From assembly GCA_009602725.1 (NCBI GenBank), contig WELB01000144.1, positions 171,943 through 235,942 of the forward strand: a stretch of 64,000 nt of DNA, read 5' to 3'. Under the pieces are notes generated by a model. That model searched no databases and was not told the origin of the DNA. It saw only the letters and a list, made by a program, of their open reading frames with translations. Position numbers and translations under genes: made by a program. This DNA comes from Spirogloea muscicola. Lineage: Eukaryota; Streptophyta; Zygnematophyceae; Spirogloeales; Spirogloeaceae. Below, piece after piece: positions 22,434 to 33,009 of this stretch (position 1 is its first letter; every line of letters begins with the position of its first letter).

Positions 22434-22742
22434 CGGCCAGCCTCAGCCCTCAGCCTTGCTTGGTCAGGTATTGAAGCGCAGAACGGGACCTCATCAGAGA
22501 AGGTTGTGGAGGAGCTCGTGCTCGTATTGGCAAAGTATTTGCAGTATTTACTTACTAGATAACAGGACACTGAAAACTGAGTGTCCTGTGCTACGTGCAA
22601 AGCTGGAGGGGGTCGCCAAATAGGACATAATGTGGAGGGATTGACTAGCTCCTTCTCATCAGCACTCACAGGTGCCAATGCGAAGAAAGCCGGGAATATC
22701 AGCGCTGAAATACTAAATCAGAACCAAGCTCCCACCTGTCCT
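22434..22742. other. Unassigned spacer
   Basis: No gene is seen. A short hairpin-like pair (AGGACACTGAAAACTGAGTGTCCT, read as 9-bp arms AGGACACTG and the near complement) lies near 22563-22586. Confidence 0.4.
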
Positions 22743-22885
22743 GTAACATGAACTGTTCACAGGTCTGTGAGCGCCAAACAATTATGTGGATACTTGATGT
22801 GTTCAAACAAATCTAAGCAAGGCCACCCGGGACTTCCCAAGTCAACTAGCCGTTAGCCTCGTGCCGGACCGCCTATGCCGCCCTG
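22743..22885 (+). repeat. Partial LTR C
   Basis: It starts TGTAACATGAACTG and contains CTGTGAGCGCCAAACA and GTGCCGGACCG as in group C. It stops where an LTR B begins. Confidence 0.65.
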
Positions 22886-23596
22886 TGTAACACCCCCCTT
22901 GTTTGGGAGTGCCAAACGGTACTGGTAAGCGGCTTCACGCGTGGCGTTACGCGCGGCTTTACGCGCGGCGTCACGCACGGCTTCACGCGCAGCACGCGCC
23001 AGTCCCCTGGACTCGTATCCTATTCGTCAGACAGGCGCCATGCGCAGCCTGCGCGACGCGGCACGCGCCAGTCGTATCGCCATTCGTCAGGCCCGCCCCT
23101 ACGGAGGCCGGACCTTGGGACTGCCCTCGTCACACCCTCCGGGGAGGGTGGGCAGGTGGAACGCTATCAGTAGGAGGCCGAGGCCAGACTTTTCAGTCGG
23201 ACCAGTGACGCCCAGAGAGAGACACAGCCTTGCTTGCCTGCTGCCGCAGCCGCCGTCCCAGCTGACGGGCTGCAGCAGCAGACGGCAGCAGCAGCCCTGC
23301 TGCCGTCTGCTGCTGCCGTCTGCTGCTGCAGCCCGTCGCCGCAGCTCGTCCCTGTGGACATCGCCGCATCTCTGTAAGTGCCATGGTTGCGCCTCATCTC
23401 GGAACAGCTACTAAGCCAGACCCTCTGTAGAGTCGCCGCCTTCTGGCGGTACTCCGCTGTGCTATGTGATGCACGTGTGTGCGCCGTGTGCGCTGGCGTT
23501 CCACTATGTAGGGGGGTTGATCCTAAACCCCCTACGTCCGAACCCAACGAGGACGTAATAATCCCTAAGTGCGTCTATAGGGATCAGGACGTCACG
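22886..23596 (+). repeat. LTR B, next to gypsy pol
   Basis: It starts TGTAACACCCCCCTTG and ends with GGGATCAGGACGTCACG. It lacks part of the usual group B middle and carries a large trinucleotide palindrome at 23264-23337. Gypsy pol coding follows directly without a leader, so this is a solo or truncated LTR. Confidence 0.75.
23264..23337. repeat. Perfect 31-bp inverted repeat inside LTR B
   Basis: The arms 23264-23294 and 23307-23337 begin GACGGGCTGCAGC and end GCTGCAGCCCGTC. They are separated by 12 bp. They are built from GCAGCAGACG-type trinucleotides. Confidence 0.9.
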
Positions 23597-25117
23597 AATT
23601 GTTTATCTAACAAGCCAGTTTTGGCATACTTGGGGCGTACAGTAGGCAGTATTGGGGTTCTCGTTGACCCAAATAAGGATTTAGTAATAAAGGAGTGGCC
23701 TGTGCGACAAGATGCGCAGTTGCGCTCCTTTTGGGGTTCGCAAACCTTCCCGCAAATCCTTGCAGGGGTACGGGAATATGGCACTACCTCTTAACAAGCT
23801 CCCTGGGAGTGGACATCTGAATGCCAGGCGGCGTTTGAAGCTATTCAAGGGGCTCTCACGTCTCCGCCCGTCTTGGCCTTACCTCGGGAAGGCGAACGGG
23901 AGGAGCAAACGTCTGAGGCCTCTTTAACCGGCATTGGTGCCAATTTATTGCAAGAGGGTCATCCCGTAGCATTTGAGAGTTGCCTGCTTCGAGACAGAGC
24001 GCGATTACACTACGGGAGAGGAAGAGCTCTTGGCTCTTGTCCACCCCCTACATGTGTGGCGCTGCTATCTTGAGGACTTGAATGTACGGTCGTCGCAGAC
24101 ATTTGCCCGTTGACCTATTCTCACTCACAACAGCATCTGAGCCAGCGTCAAGCTCGGTGGGCAGAAAGTACGGCATTATTCCGTTTCCAGTGGTTGTACA
24201 ACCCTGGAGAAAGTAATTATCGCGGATCCGCCCACTTTGCAGTGGCTGCAGGCGGCTGCCTTGTGCACTTCAGGACTTGAAGCCGCAAACGTGCGTCCTG
24301 CTCGTAGCATCTCTCGGCAACCCACCTCCAACCTCTCTGAGCTGTACGTGCGCATACGTGACGGGTATGGCACTGACCCATGATTTCATGATGCATCCCA
24401 TGTACGCATGTTCAAAGATGCAATGGCTACTATAGGCAAGGGTACGCCATTGTAGTTCCAGACTGCAATGGTTTGCGCACTAGCATCATGCAGGAGTTGC
24501 ATGTGTTAGCCTGCAGTGGTCATCTGGGTGTTGAAAAAACTAAGAGGCAATAAGCCGTATGTTCTGGTGGCCGGGTTGTTCGGCCCAAGTACACTCCTTT
24601 GTGCGCAGTTGTGCAATGTGCCAGCGTAGTAAGGCCAGCTCTGTGAAGCTAAGCCTTTGGAGTACCTCAGCAGAATGGGCAGATGTCAGTGTTGACTTCA
24701 TCACCCACCTGCCCAAGAATTGTAAAGACGACAGTGCATTTGTTCTTTGTGGACCGTCTGAGTAAAAGTGGTGCATTTGCTCCTACGGCCACCTTTATCT
24801 GCAAAGTAGTTCGCTAGTATATTGTGGACCGAGTGCGGAGACTGCACGGACTTCCCAAGCGAGTTGTCTCTGAATGTGACCCCGCTTCATGGGACAGTTC
24901 GGGAAATAAGTATGCAGGCTTCTTGGCATCAACCAGTTTCTGCCAACTGCTTTTCACCCCCAATGTTACGGTCAATTTGAGCGGATCACGCGGTTCTTGG
25001 AGGACATGCTATGCCATCTTGTGAGCCCTCGTCGGAGAGACTGGGATGAGGTACCTAGCTCCGGCAAATTTTGCCGTAAACAATGCCTGGCATGAGTCCA
25101 CCAGGGAACACACCCTT
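23597..25117 (+). pseudogene. Gypsy pol: RT end, RNase H, integrase (host element 2)
   Basis: The RT connection region is near 23600-23800. RNase H pieces follow (HPVAFESCLL near 23960; AESTALFRFQW-like near 24160), then the linker [14 protein letters not shown] near 24330. Integrase runs from about 24425, with MCQRSKASSVKL, the VSVDFITHLPKN core near 24690 and a degraded third acid region near 24980. Many frame breaks are present. The coding continues after 25967 and 26906, so the two LTRs between are insertions. Confidence 0.85.
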
Positions 25118-25967
25118 TGTAACGTCCCCGCCGTTACGGGACGCTTAACTTCGAGCTAAGCGCTAAGCACTGACGCGCTCGCGACTGACGCGTGCGACGC
25201 GCGTGCGACAGCGCGAGAGCGCCCCGCGGGAGGTGTCGCGCGGTGTGACGCGCCTGCTGACGATATGACGTGCAGGCGCGCCGCCTCCAGCCGAGGCGGC
25301 GAACCTGGACTTCCAGAGCGGAGCTTCTCGGCTTATTCCTGATCCTGCCGTCGTGCCCGCAATGACGTGTATGTGACACGTGTGGCGCGCCTGTGACGCC
25401 GCGCCACACCCGTGACTCACTGGCCGAGCGGCGCCGCAGGAGGGCCGCCGCCTCCAGAAGGGAGCCGCGTGGCCTGCCCTCGCACTAGATTCCCCTTGTC
25501 GGGCCCGCCTTCCCGAAGGTGGGCCCTGAGACGAACCTCCCAGAGACCCCTGGGGAGGGTGGCACATGAAGCACTATAAGTAGGGCTGAGAGCCGACTCG
25601 AGAACAACTCGGTCAACCTCAGTGAAGCCCGCGAGAGAGAGGCGCAGCCCTGCTGCCGCCTGCTGCCGCAGCCCGCCGACGCAGCTCTGCTGCTGCCCGC
25701 TGCTGCAGCTCGTCGCCGCATTCCGTCGTCGCGGATCTTCGACGGCTCTCTGTGAGTAAGACTGTGGCTGCTCCCTTGGGGACAGTCGCTGGCGCGTACC
25801 TGAGATGTGAGTCGCTACCTGTCGGCAGCGCCTCAGGGCGAGACTTCCGCTGCGTACCACACGTGGTGCTTTCACTGTGCTGGGGGTTTGTCTCTAAACC
25901 CCAGCAACTGAAACCAAAAAGGACGTACTGACCCCCGACTGTGCTCTTAAGGGTCAGGGCCGTCACA
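25118..25967 (+). repeat. Solo LTR G1 with TSD CCCTT
   Basis: 850 bp, from TGTAACGTCCCC to GGGCCGTCACA. The 5 bases before it (25113-25117) and after it (25968-25972) are both CCCTT. It interrupts the integrase stretch that reads HTP before and FFLNHG after. Confidence 0.95.
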
Positions 25968-25991
25968 CCCTTCTTTCTTAATCACGGTCGG
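25968..25991 (+). pseudogene. 24-bp integrase sliver between two solo LTRs
   Basis: It encodes FFLNHG, which aligns with ETPFFLNYGQHPRAP of the copy at 1720-1760. It holds the right TSD of G1 and the left TSD of G2. Confidence 0.88.
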
Positions 25992-26906
25992 TGTAACGTC
26001 CCCACCCGTTACGTGACGTTTAACCTTGGGTTGATGCTAACGCGTAGTAACGGTGCGCGGCCCAGCATCGTTAGACTCCCGCGCCGACTGACGCGTGCGA
26101 CACGTGGGCGACGCGCGACGGTAACGCACGGCGCACCAGAAGAGGAGCTGCTCGGCGGTCTATTGGCGGTGCCACTGCCGCATCGCCGCCGCGTCGCCGG
26201 AGCCGCCGTTGCATCGCCGCCGCACCACCGGAGCCGCCGCCGCATCGCCGCCGCACCACTGGAGCCGCCGCCGCATCGCCGCCGCGCCGCATGGTGCCGC
26301 CGGACTCGTATTGACACGCATGTGACGCGTGTGGTGCCGCGATACGCCGCGCCGCGCAGGGTGGAGCCGCTTCCAGAACGAAGCCGCATTGCGTGGCTCT
26401 CGCAACTCACCTGCCCTCGCAATTGTATCCCCCTGGTCGGGCCCGCCATCTCGAAGGTGGGCCATGAGGCGAGCCTCCCGGAGATACCCCTTGGGAGGGT
26501 GCCACATGAAGCACTGTAAGTAGGGCTGAGACCACACTCGAGGTACCCAGTCCAAGTCAGCGAAGCCCATGCGAGAGAGAGTTGCGCAGCCCTGCTGCCG
26601 CCTGATGCCGCAGCTCGTCGACGCAGCCCTGCTGCTGCCTGCTATACACCCCGACGCCGCAACCCGTCGCTGCGGATCTTCATCGGCTCTCCTGTGAGTA
26701 GACTGTGGCTGCTCCCTTTGTGGATAGTTGCTGGCCCGTACTGAGAGGTGAGTCGCCGCTTGTTGGCGGCGCCTCAGGGCGAGGTATTCCGCTGCGTGTA
26801 AATGTGGTGCTTCACTGTGCTGGGGGTTTCGTCTCTGAACCCAGAAACCGAATACAATCAGGACGTCCTAATCCCTAACTGTGTGTATAGGGATCAGAAC
26901 GTCACA
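25992..26906 (+). repeat. Solo LTR G2 with TSD GTCGG
   Basis: 915 bp, from TGTAACGTCCCC to CAGAACGTCACA. The flanking 5 bases are GTCGG on both sides (25987-25991 and 26907-26911). It is the same group as G1. It has a CATCGCCGCCGCACCAC(C/T)GG tandem stretch at about 26190-26290. Confidence 0.95.
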
Positions 26907-27225
26907 GTCGGCATCCCCGAGCACCTTCACAGGTGGGGAGCCCGGAGCGCCTTCTGGCCGTCACAGCCTTAACTGTTAAGCTTCTGGAAGCTCAGCGGAG
27001 GGCTCGGCATTTCTTGGCAATTGCCCAGCACCGGCAAAAGCGTTTTCTGACCAACGTCGAAGCGATGTGTGTTTTACGTGGGTCCTCGAGTACTACTGAG
27101 TACAAAGCACCTTCACTTGCCGGCAGTGAAACCACGCAAGCCGTCACCCAAATGGGTTGGACCATTCCCTGTGGGGCGCCTCGTTGGTAAGGTGGCATGT
27201 CAACTAGGTACACCGGTACAGTGGC
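26907..27225 (+). pseudogene. Gypsy integrase C-terminal part (host element 2)
   Basis: It continues the integrase (LLEAQRRARHFLAIAQHRQK near 26985), then the WTIPCGAPRW-like remnant of the GPF/GPY motif near 27160. It is interrupted at 27226 by repeat D. Confidence 0.85.
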
Positions 27226-27921
27226 TGTAACGATATATACATGGCTGGAGTGTCAATGCAGTAATGATTGACAGATGCCTGGAGACTAGATACCTCATTC
27301 GGCTGACAACGAAATGACTGTCAGTGCCGCAGGAAAGGCTTTGCAGGTGCCTGGGGACGGACATTTCACCGGGTTGACGACTGGGAGGCGTGGATTCGAT
27401 CTTGAGCTGAGAGCGGCGCAACTCGGAGTCGTAACGCGCGAGACAGCATGGTGCTGGCGCTGGAACGGCGATGGGAGCGGCAGCGCTGTAGACTACCTTG
27501 ACGGCGTCGTTCGCCGTCGTCGTAATTGTTGATGTGAATGAGCCCGAGTAGACCGTCAGTTGCTATTGACGGGGCATTTGGCGGGGACCGTCGGATGGCG
27601 TTGGTAGCCGATAGGTGGGTAGATTGCCGGCGGTAGGTAGTTGATAGTCGTCGACAGGTAATGGACGGGTCGCCAACGAGAAACTGGGTGTGAATTATAC
27701 CACCGGGCCCGTATCCGGGCTTGCAGTCGGTCGGGCTATAGGCGGAATTCGAGATGGAAAAGGGGGGTGAGTTCTTTACCCTCCCTCGGACCCCTGGGCC
27801 CTTGCCGGAGCGAGATAATTGCGGGGGATGCATTGGGGATGGAACTGCATCGGTAGAATGGGCAACGGTTACGGCGGTTACTCCGCCGGCAGCCTGGCCT
27901 TGGCGATCCACAACACAACTC
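27226..27921 (+). mobile_element. Repeat D, copy 2, with 9-bp TSD
   Basis: 696 bp flanked by TACAGTGGC at 27217-27225 and 27922-27930. It starts TGTAACGATAT. No transposase or long terminal inverted repeat is seen. In copy 1 the right end contains ATCGTTAC, the complement of the first bases, so short inverted ends are possible. A 9-bp duplication is typical of Mutator-like DNA transposons, so D may be a non-autonomous element of that kind. This is an inference. Confidence 0.75.
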
Positions 27922-28234
27922 TACAGTGGCAGACTCATCCAGTCTTCTACGTGTCCCAACGTCGGCCCCTTAATTCGGATAGTGGTGTCCAGCCGCCCCC
28001 ACCTCCCCTCTTGGTTGAGGATCAGTTGGATTATGAGGTGGAGGGAACCTTGTCACACCGAGCATATCCCGTGGGCGTAAGACTTGTGAGTATCTCGATA
28101 CGTCGGAGCCCGGCACATCTTGCCAAATGCCCGTCCGCTCTCCACGCATACCAGGGTCTGTTCCCCTTAGCTTGCTCCATATTGCACCAGTCCCTGTTCC
28201 GTTGTCCCCGAGGACGTGAAGACGTAGGTGGGAA
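27922..28234 (+). pseudogene. Gypsy pol tail and polypurine tract (host element 2)
   Basis: It encodes PVFYVSQRRPLNSDSGVQPP near 27940 and a degraded chromodomain region, then CGAGGACGTGAAGACG and a GGTGGGAA tract before the LTR at 28235. Confidence 0.85.
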
Positions 28235-28980
28235 TGTATCGTTCCAAGGTTTGTGAGCGCCAAACTGTGTAGTGATACACAGTGTTGTCGCTCAGATGGT
28301 GTTCTTTTGGCCGTTTGTGCCGGACGGTACAAACCGCCCTGGCACTCTTGCTGTTTTCGTTCCGTCCTGGGTCGTCCGGGTGGCCTCGCATGCTCCCGTC
28401 ATACTCGGCCCAGACATGGTCGGCGGCATGCGTCGGCCTGAACGCCTCCGGCGGCATGTTCGGCTGCGGCCATGCTTGGCCATGCGCGGCCTCGGCCATG
28501 CTTGGTGGCATGCTCTGCCGCGGCCATGCTCGGCGCCATGGCGCCTGCTGGAACAGCTCATAGTTCCCTCGTCAGGCACGCTCCTTGCGGGCGAGCCTTG
28601 GGGCGACCCCATGTACCCTGGAGGGAGGGTGGCACGGAGGAGCACTATTGCACGGAGCAGAGAGAGACCCGACGGGAGGCCTGTGACTCGGTGGAGCTCT
28701 GGGAGAGGCGCAGCCCTGCGGCTGCCTGCTGCTGTAGATTGCTGCCCAGCACGGCTCGTTGGCGGCTCGCTTTGTAGACCTTGACGGCGTCCCGCTAGAG
28801 GCAAGTCTGCAGCGCGAGCCCGGGAGGTGGAGCTGCTGCCCAGCGGCAGCGCCACAGGGCAAGTCTTCCGCTGTGCCGGAGTGCTTCCTCGTGGAGGTTG
28901 GTTGTCTTAAAACCCCCAAGCACTCCACTCTAGTAAGCCGCATTCGGCTATAACCTGCCTATTATGGACCGAGCCCTACA
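28235..28980 (+). repeat. LTR C (3' LTR of host element 2)
   Basis: It runs from TGTATCGTTCC to ACCGAGCCCTACA, about 746 bp. It has the group C GTGAGCGCCAAAC block and the CATGCTCGGC-rich body. Confidence 0.88.
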
Positions 28981-29190
28981 CCTTGCGTTTGTGGCCGGCC
29001 TTTGGTGGGCTACCTGCGGACTGGTGCCCGGGAGGTGGAGATGCCGCCTGACGGCGGCGCCACAGGGCAGACTTTCGCTGCACAGATGCGCGAGTGCTTC
29101 TGTGTAGGGGTTGCTCCTGGATCCCTACGTCCGAATCCAATCAGGATCTAAGCGCCTCATTGCCTATGTACAGGGGTCGAATCACAACAC
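28981..29190 (+). repeat. 3' part of another gypsy LTR
   Basis: It resembles the last 180 bp of groups A/B (CGGCGGCGCCACAGGGCAGAC; a GGGGTTGCTCCTGGATCCCTAC-like stretch; CCGAATCCAATCAGGA). The upstream part is missing. Confidence 0.6.
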
Positions 29191-29399
29191 CGGGCCCGGG
29201 GCTGCTCATGCTGTTGCGGTGGAGCGAACGGATGAAACTAAAGCGAATGGATAGCCTCCCGTTCACTTTGGTATCCGTTGAAGGTCGTTCTGTTCTGTTA
29301 CGAGCCGTCGGACCTCTTTCAGAAAGTGGCAGGCATCACCGCCTTGTCTTCGTCAGATATGACCTCCGGCTTACTAGCCCTCGTCACGATCGACAGCCC

Positions 29400-29790
29400 A
29401 GGATGGCTGCACCCCCACACACCCTCCATGGGTGTGTGGGGGTCGCCCCAAGGCCTGCCCGTGGGCGGGCCCATGTTCCATTCTTGGCAGGGCGGACCTG
29501 GTAAGGATCATACTAGCTTGGGCAGACGGACCGCCCGCGCCTGGGGGGGCTGCTTGCCCTCAAGGGGCTAGCGGCCTGGTTGCTTGGCAATCCCGTTAAT
29601 TTGCCGACATCTACATACACGGGACATGTAGCCATACCAGCACCACTTAAACTTGACCAGGGTCACGGGAACGTTACACATCTCCCCAGTCAAGTGTTTA
29701 CGTCCTCGGGAACAAAGTAGAGTATTACGGCCGACGTATGCAGCCTCGACCAAGCCTAGCGGAGCCACCACCCTTGGCTAGTGTTACGAA
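29400..29790 (-). mobile_element. Gypsy 3' end on the minus strand: chromodomain tail, polypurine tract, LTR start
   Basis: Read on the minus strand, a chromodomain tail lies near 29740-29790. It is followed by GAGGACGTAAACACTT, a GGGGAGATG tract and an LTR that begins TGTAACG at 29678. The LTR continues to at least 29400 (GGGCCCGCCCACGGGCAGG block). Its far end is not clear. Confidence 0.65.
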
Positions 29791-30194
29791 GACGCCCCTG
29801 CCATGGCGGCAAGAGCGGCAGTGGCGGCGGCGGCGACTGAGGCGGCGGCGACTGGGGAGCGACCGGAATACGCGGGCCCGAAGGTGTTGAGAACGTCAAG
29901 GGCTGCCTGCCCTCCAGTGACTTATGACCCCGGCCCGGCTCGTGAACAAACTGCGTGACCGTGGACAAAAGTAAGAGGGGCTGAGCTGGGTCGGCAAGGC
30001 CGGCATATAAGTCGCTGACCTGGCAGCCAGCACGTGGGACCATTGCCCTTCTGTCTGGCACCACCCATTTTCTTAGTCAAAAACCTAAATCCTATGCTGT
30101 CCAAATGAGCATGCCAAAGGCGCTACAGAGCAGCTCCAAACAGAATAACTTCACCTAGAACATGTGAAGCTAGCAGTCAAGACTTTACATAGTA
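29791..30194. other. Unassigned spacer
   Basis: A GGCGGCGG-rich stretch lies at about 29805-29850. No coding signal I can support. Confidence 0.4.
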
Positions 30195-30215
30195 CACTCT
30201 TTTCAACACTCCCAC
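30120..30215 (-). mobile_element. Ty1/copia 3' end: polypurine tract and LTR start
   Basis: On the minus strand GAGTGGGAG is followed directly by TGTTGAAA at 30208. This is the same arrangement as in the intact copia at 40967-40980 (GTGGGAG then TGTTGAAG). Only the first part of the LTR can be followed. Confidence 0.6.
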
Positions 30216-30249
30216 TCTATCAAGTATGGGTCTTGCAAATGAAGTCAAT

Positions 30250-30620
30250 ACCCTCAACCTAAGAGTACCTCTTGGCAACGAGTTGACTTCGTACACCCAC
30301 TTGTAGCCATTCGCCTTCTTGCGCTCCAGATGACACATCAGCTTTCCCATTTGCTCCGCAGGGTACCTGAAATTTGTACTCTCACTTGCAGCCCAACGCC
30401 TTCTCGCAGTACTGCTGATCCATCAGCTCCCACTGCTCCGCAGAGTACCTGACTGTGTACACCCACTTCCAGCGCCTTCTTGCGCTCCTGCACTCCTGTG
30501 CTGTACACTCGCGGCTGAACAATTTTCGTCCAATCCGATCGCAGCACCTGCAGCCGCACCTTCTACTTCTCCTCTGCCGCTCACCAACGCATTGGATTCC
30601 CAATCACGCTTGAGCCAACA
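30250..30620 (-). repeat. Three degenerate direct repeats of about 120 bp
   Basis: Each unit carries GCTCCGCAG(G/A)GTACCTGA and a CGCCTTCT(T/C)GCGCTCC-type block followed by TACACCCACTT. The minus strand reads K-W-V-Y-(T/E)-V in two units. They might come from copia pol, but this is not certain. Confidence 0.4.
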
Positions 30621-30821
30621 CGTCGTCGAGCAAGTCATCTACGACACCTGTAAATCTTCCTACCTTGGGTTAATGGACAGCAGCCCATGGATGTAGGTGT
30701 CAAGCCGCAGGGGAATGGCTGGCATCAGCCCAAACGACGCATGGCGTGGTAGCCAACGACTGACAGGCGGGTGACCATGGGTTGGGCGGCAGCAGCCAGC
30801 ACTTACAAAGCAACAAGGGCC

Positions 30822-30872
30822 CGAGGTACTTCGAGTGCGATCAGTATGGCCATCTTGCAAAGGACTGAAAGT
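30822..30872 (+). pseudogene. Remnant of a copia gag zinc knuckle
   Basis: It reads GPRYFECDQYGHLAKD followed by a stop. This is the CCHC knuckle pattern with the first Cys changed to Tyr and the last position changed to stop. Confidence 0.55.
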
Positions 30873-31230
30873 GGTGCCTCTTGCAACATGTCACATCCAA
30901 TGACCCCGACCATTAAGCTCAATTAGCACTTGTCGGACACGCCGAGGAATAGCTCAATGGTCGAATTGCAGCCCGTGATCGGCCAACGCTCGCGGTTCTA
31001 GGGCCAAAGCCAGACGGTCTGGCGCTTCTGTGCGGCACATCGACCTCAACGAGGTCACAAGGGAAGACTTCGATACTGCAGATTGACAGCTCCTTGACCG
31101 GCTGCAGGGCGCCAGACATTTGACCACTAGGGCCTGGCGGAAGGCCATTGGGCGGCAGGGTATAGTCAGATCGGATGGCCAAGGACGTCGACCGAGATTG
31201 CGAATTAATTGATGTGGTGGCGGGTCCGCA

Positions 31231-31289
31231 TAAATTGCGGACCAAACGCCCCAGGTCTACGTAGCCTGGGGCGTTTGGTCCGCAATTTA
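31231..31289. repeat. Perfect hairpin, 25-bp arms
   Basis: The left arm 31231-31255 starts TAAATTGCGGACC and the right arm 31265-31289 ends GGTCCGCAATTTA. They match without error. The 9-base centre TCTACGTAG contains the 8-base palindrome CTACGTAG, so nearly the whole 59 bases fold. Confidence 0.95.
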
Positions 31290-32680
31290 GTCTTTAAAGA
31301 TTTTACGGCCGCTGCTATGTAGCTCAGTTGTTGCGAGGTGCAGAAGAATTGTCCCAGCTAATCACCGAATTGGAGGCTTATCGCTGTCATAGCCGGTAAC
31401 TTCGGCTGCCTGAGGTCAGTCATCCTCTTGATTGTGCTCCAAAGTATGAGGTCTCTGCATCCAGTTGGAATGCAGGTGATTCTACATCAGTGTTAGAAAA
31501 GCACGGCTGCGTGCAGGCCATCGTGTTGAAGGCAAAAGTTGCTTCCCTTGCCCTCTCATTTCTCCACGAGACCTTCTGGGGACACCATCTCGTTGACTTG
31601 GCTTCGTGTGCTCTGCACGGCCTCCGTGGAGCAGCGCTGTGCTCGACGTCGCGGGCATCCTCTGGGCATCCTGGAAGCAGCGCACTGCTCGCTTGTCTGC
31701 CGTGGGCGTTGTCATGCGCAAGGGCGTCGGTGCGAAATGGCGTCGATAAGTATAGATGAAGACAAATGCTGACGTACTAGCCTACGAGATACACAATCCA
31801 AACGAAGATATTGGCTACCTTGACCAGCTGACATGAAGGATAGTCTAATAAGAGGTCACCAATAACAATTGCTGTCAGTTGTCAAAAATCACAACACGTA
31901 AACAAGTCAAAATTGGTTGGAATTTGACTACGTAGCATACAAAAGTGTGTGAAGTGCTTGGTAACCGGTTTCGGTATCAAGAGTATCGTAGTGTCACAGT
32001 CTGTTGATAGTTTCACCTAGCACTACGCGTGGGAGACCCCCGATGGGCGGCCGCTATATGAAGTGTCCAATCGTTCTCCGGACAAGCCCGCACTATTTCT
32101 GTGTTCGTGAGTTAAGCAGCCAAAGGATGCGCGCAAGCAATTCATTTCGAAACGTGCACTCGAAGAACGACCACAACACTCCAGGCGTGAAGACTTGCAA
32201 GAAGAAGCCAATGTTAAGACCGCTGACCGCACACATAGAACGAGTTCTCGCAGTCGCAGCGGGTCCTCGCAAGGCTCGCTATGCGCGCACGCCGTGTGCG
32301 CTGGGCTCTACGCTCGCTCTTATGGTCTATGACTAGTTGCTGTAAGTGATGCTGCTCGGTAACACCTCAATTCGCGCTTTTGAAGTTTGTCACACACGGC
32401 GGGTCGGCAGGGTATGGGGCTTATAAGCCAGGGAGTCCGATGGTTCCAGCGTGGATGACGCAAGTTGTTTCTCCACGTTGGTTGTTAGGTCAGCAGCTCA
32501 TCTGCTGAACTGGCATACCCAGCACGCCTCCAAAGCGGGGCCCCACCGCGGTAGCCACGTGCTTCCACGGCGTATCCAAACGCTCATCGGGGCCGGGGTC
32601 GAGAGACGTTGGAGGACTGGGAAGCTCTCGCACTCCTCAACCCGACCCTAGAAGCATTCTTCTTCAGTACCGACACACCC
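31290..32680. other. No gene seen
   Basis: Open frames up to about 110 codons carry no recognisable motif. Confidence 0.5.
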
Positions 32681-32689
32681 CGCCTAGTG

Positions 32690-32830
32690 CAGCTTGCCAC
32701 CGCAGTCGTTTGGGGTCCCCATCGCTGCTGTCACCACTGCGGACGCTGCTGCTGTGGTCCCACCGCTGCCGCTGAAGCTGCTCTTGCCGAATTTGGAGTT
32801 GCCGTCATCGCAGCGTCATCCTCTCGATCT
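32690..32830 (+). repeat. Direct repeat flanking copia fragment, left copy
   Basis: It shares GCTGCCGCTGAAGCTGCTCTTGCCGA and TTTGGAGTTGC blocks with 34850-35000. The pair brackets the degenerate copia at 33010-34450, so they may be parts of its LTRs. Confidence 0.6.
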
Positions 32831-33009
32831 CAACATGGCATCAGACTGATCCTTGGCATCGACACAAATGAAGGGACTGGCGATTCTGAAATTTGAGGTG
32901 GAGACAACATTACGGAAACAGGGCCCGTGGGCCATTGTTCTGGGGGAGCAGCCAGCACCTGCTGTGGCAGCCAATGCCCGTTAGGAGTGGGAGGAAACGG
33001 AATGAGCGT

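Noticed and set aside
26009-26449. Arg/Gly-rich open frames in LTR G2
   Set aside because: They are products of the (CCG)n-like tandem stretch in the LTR.
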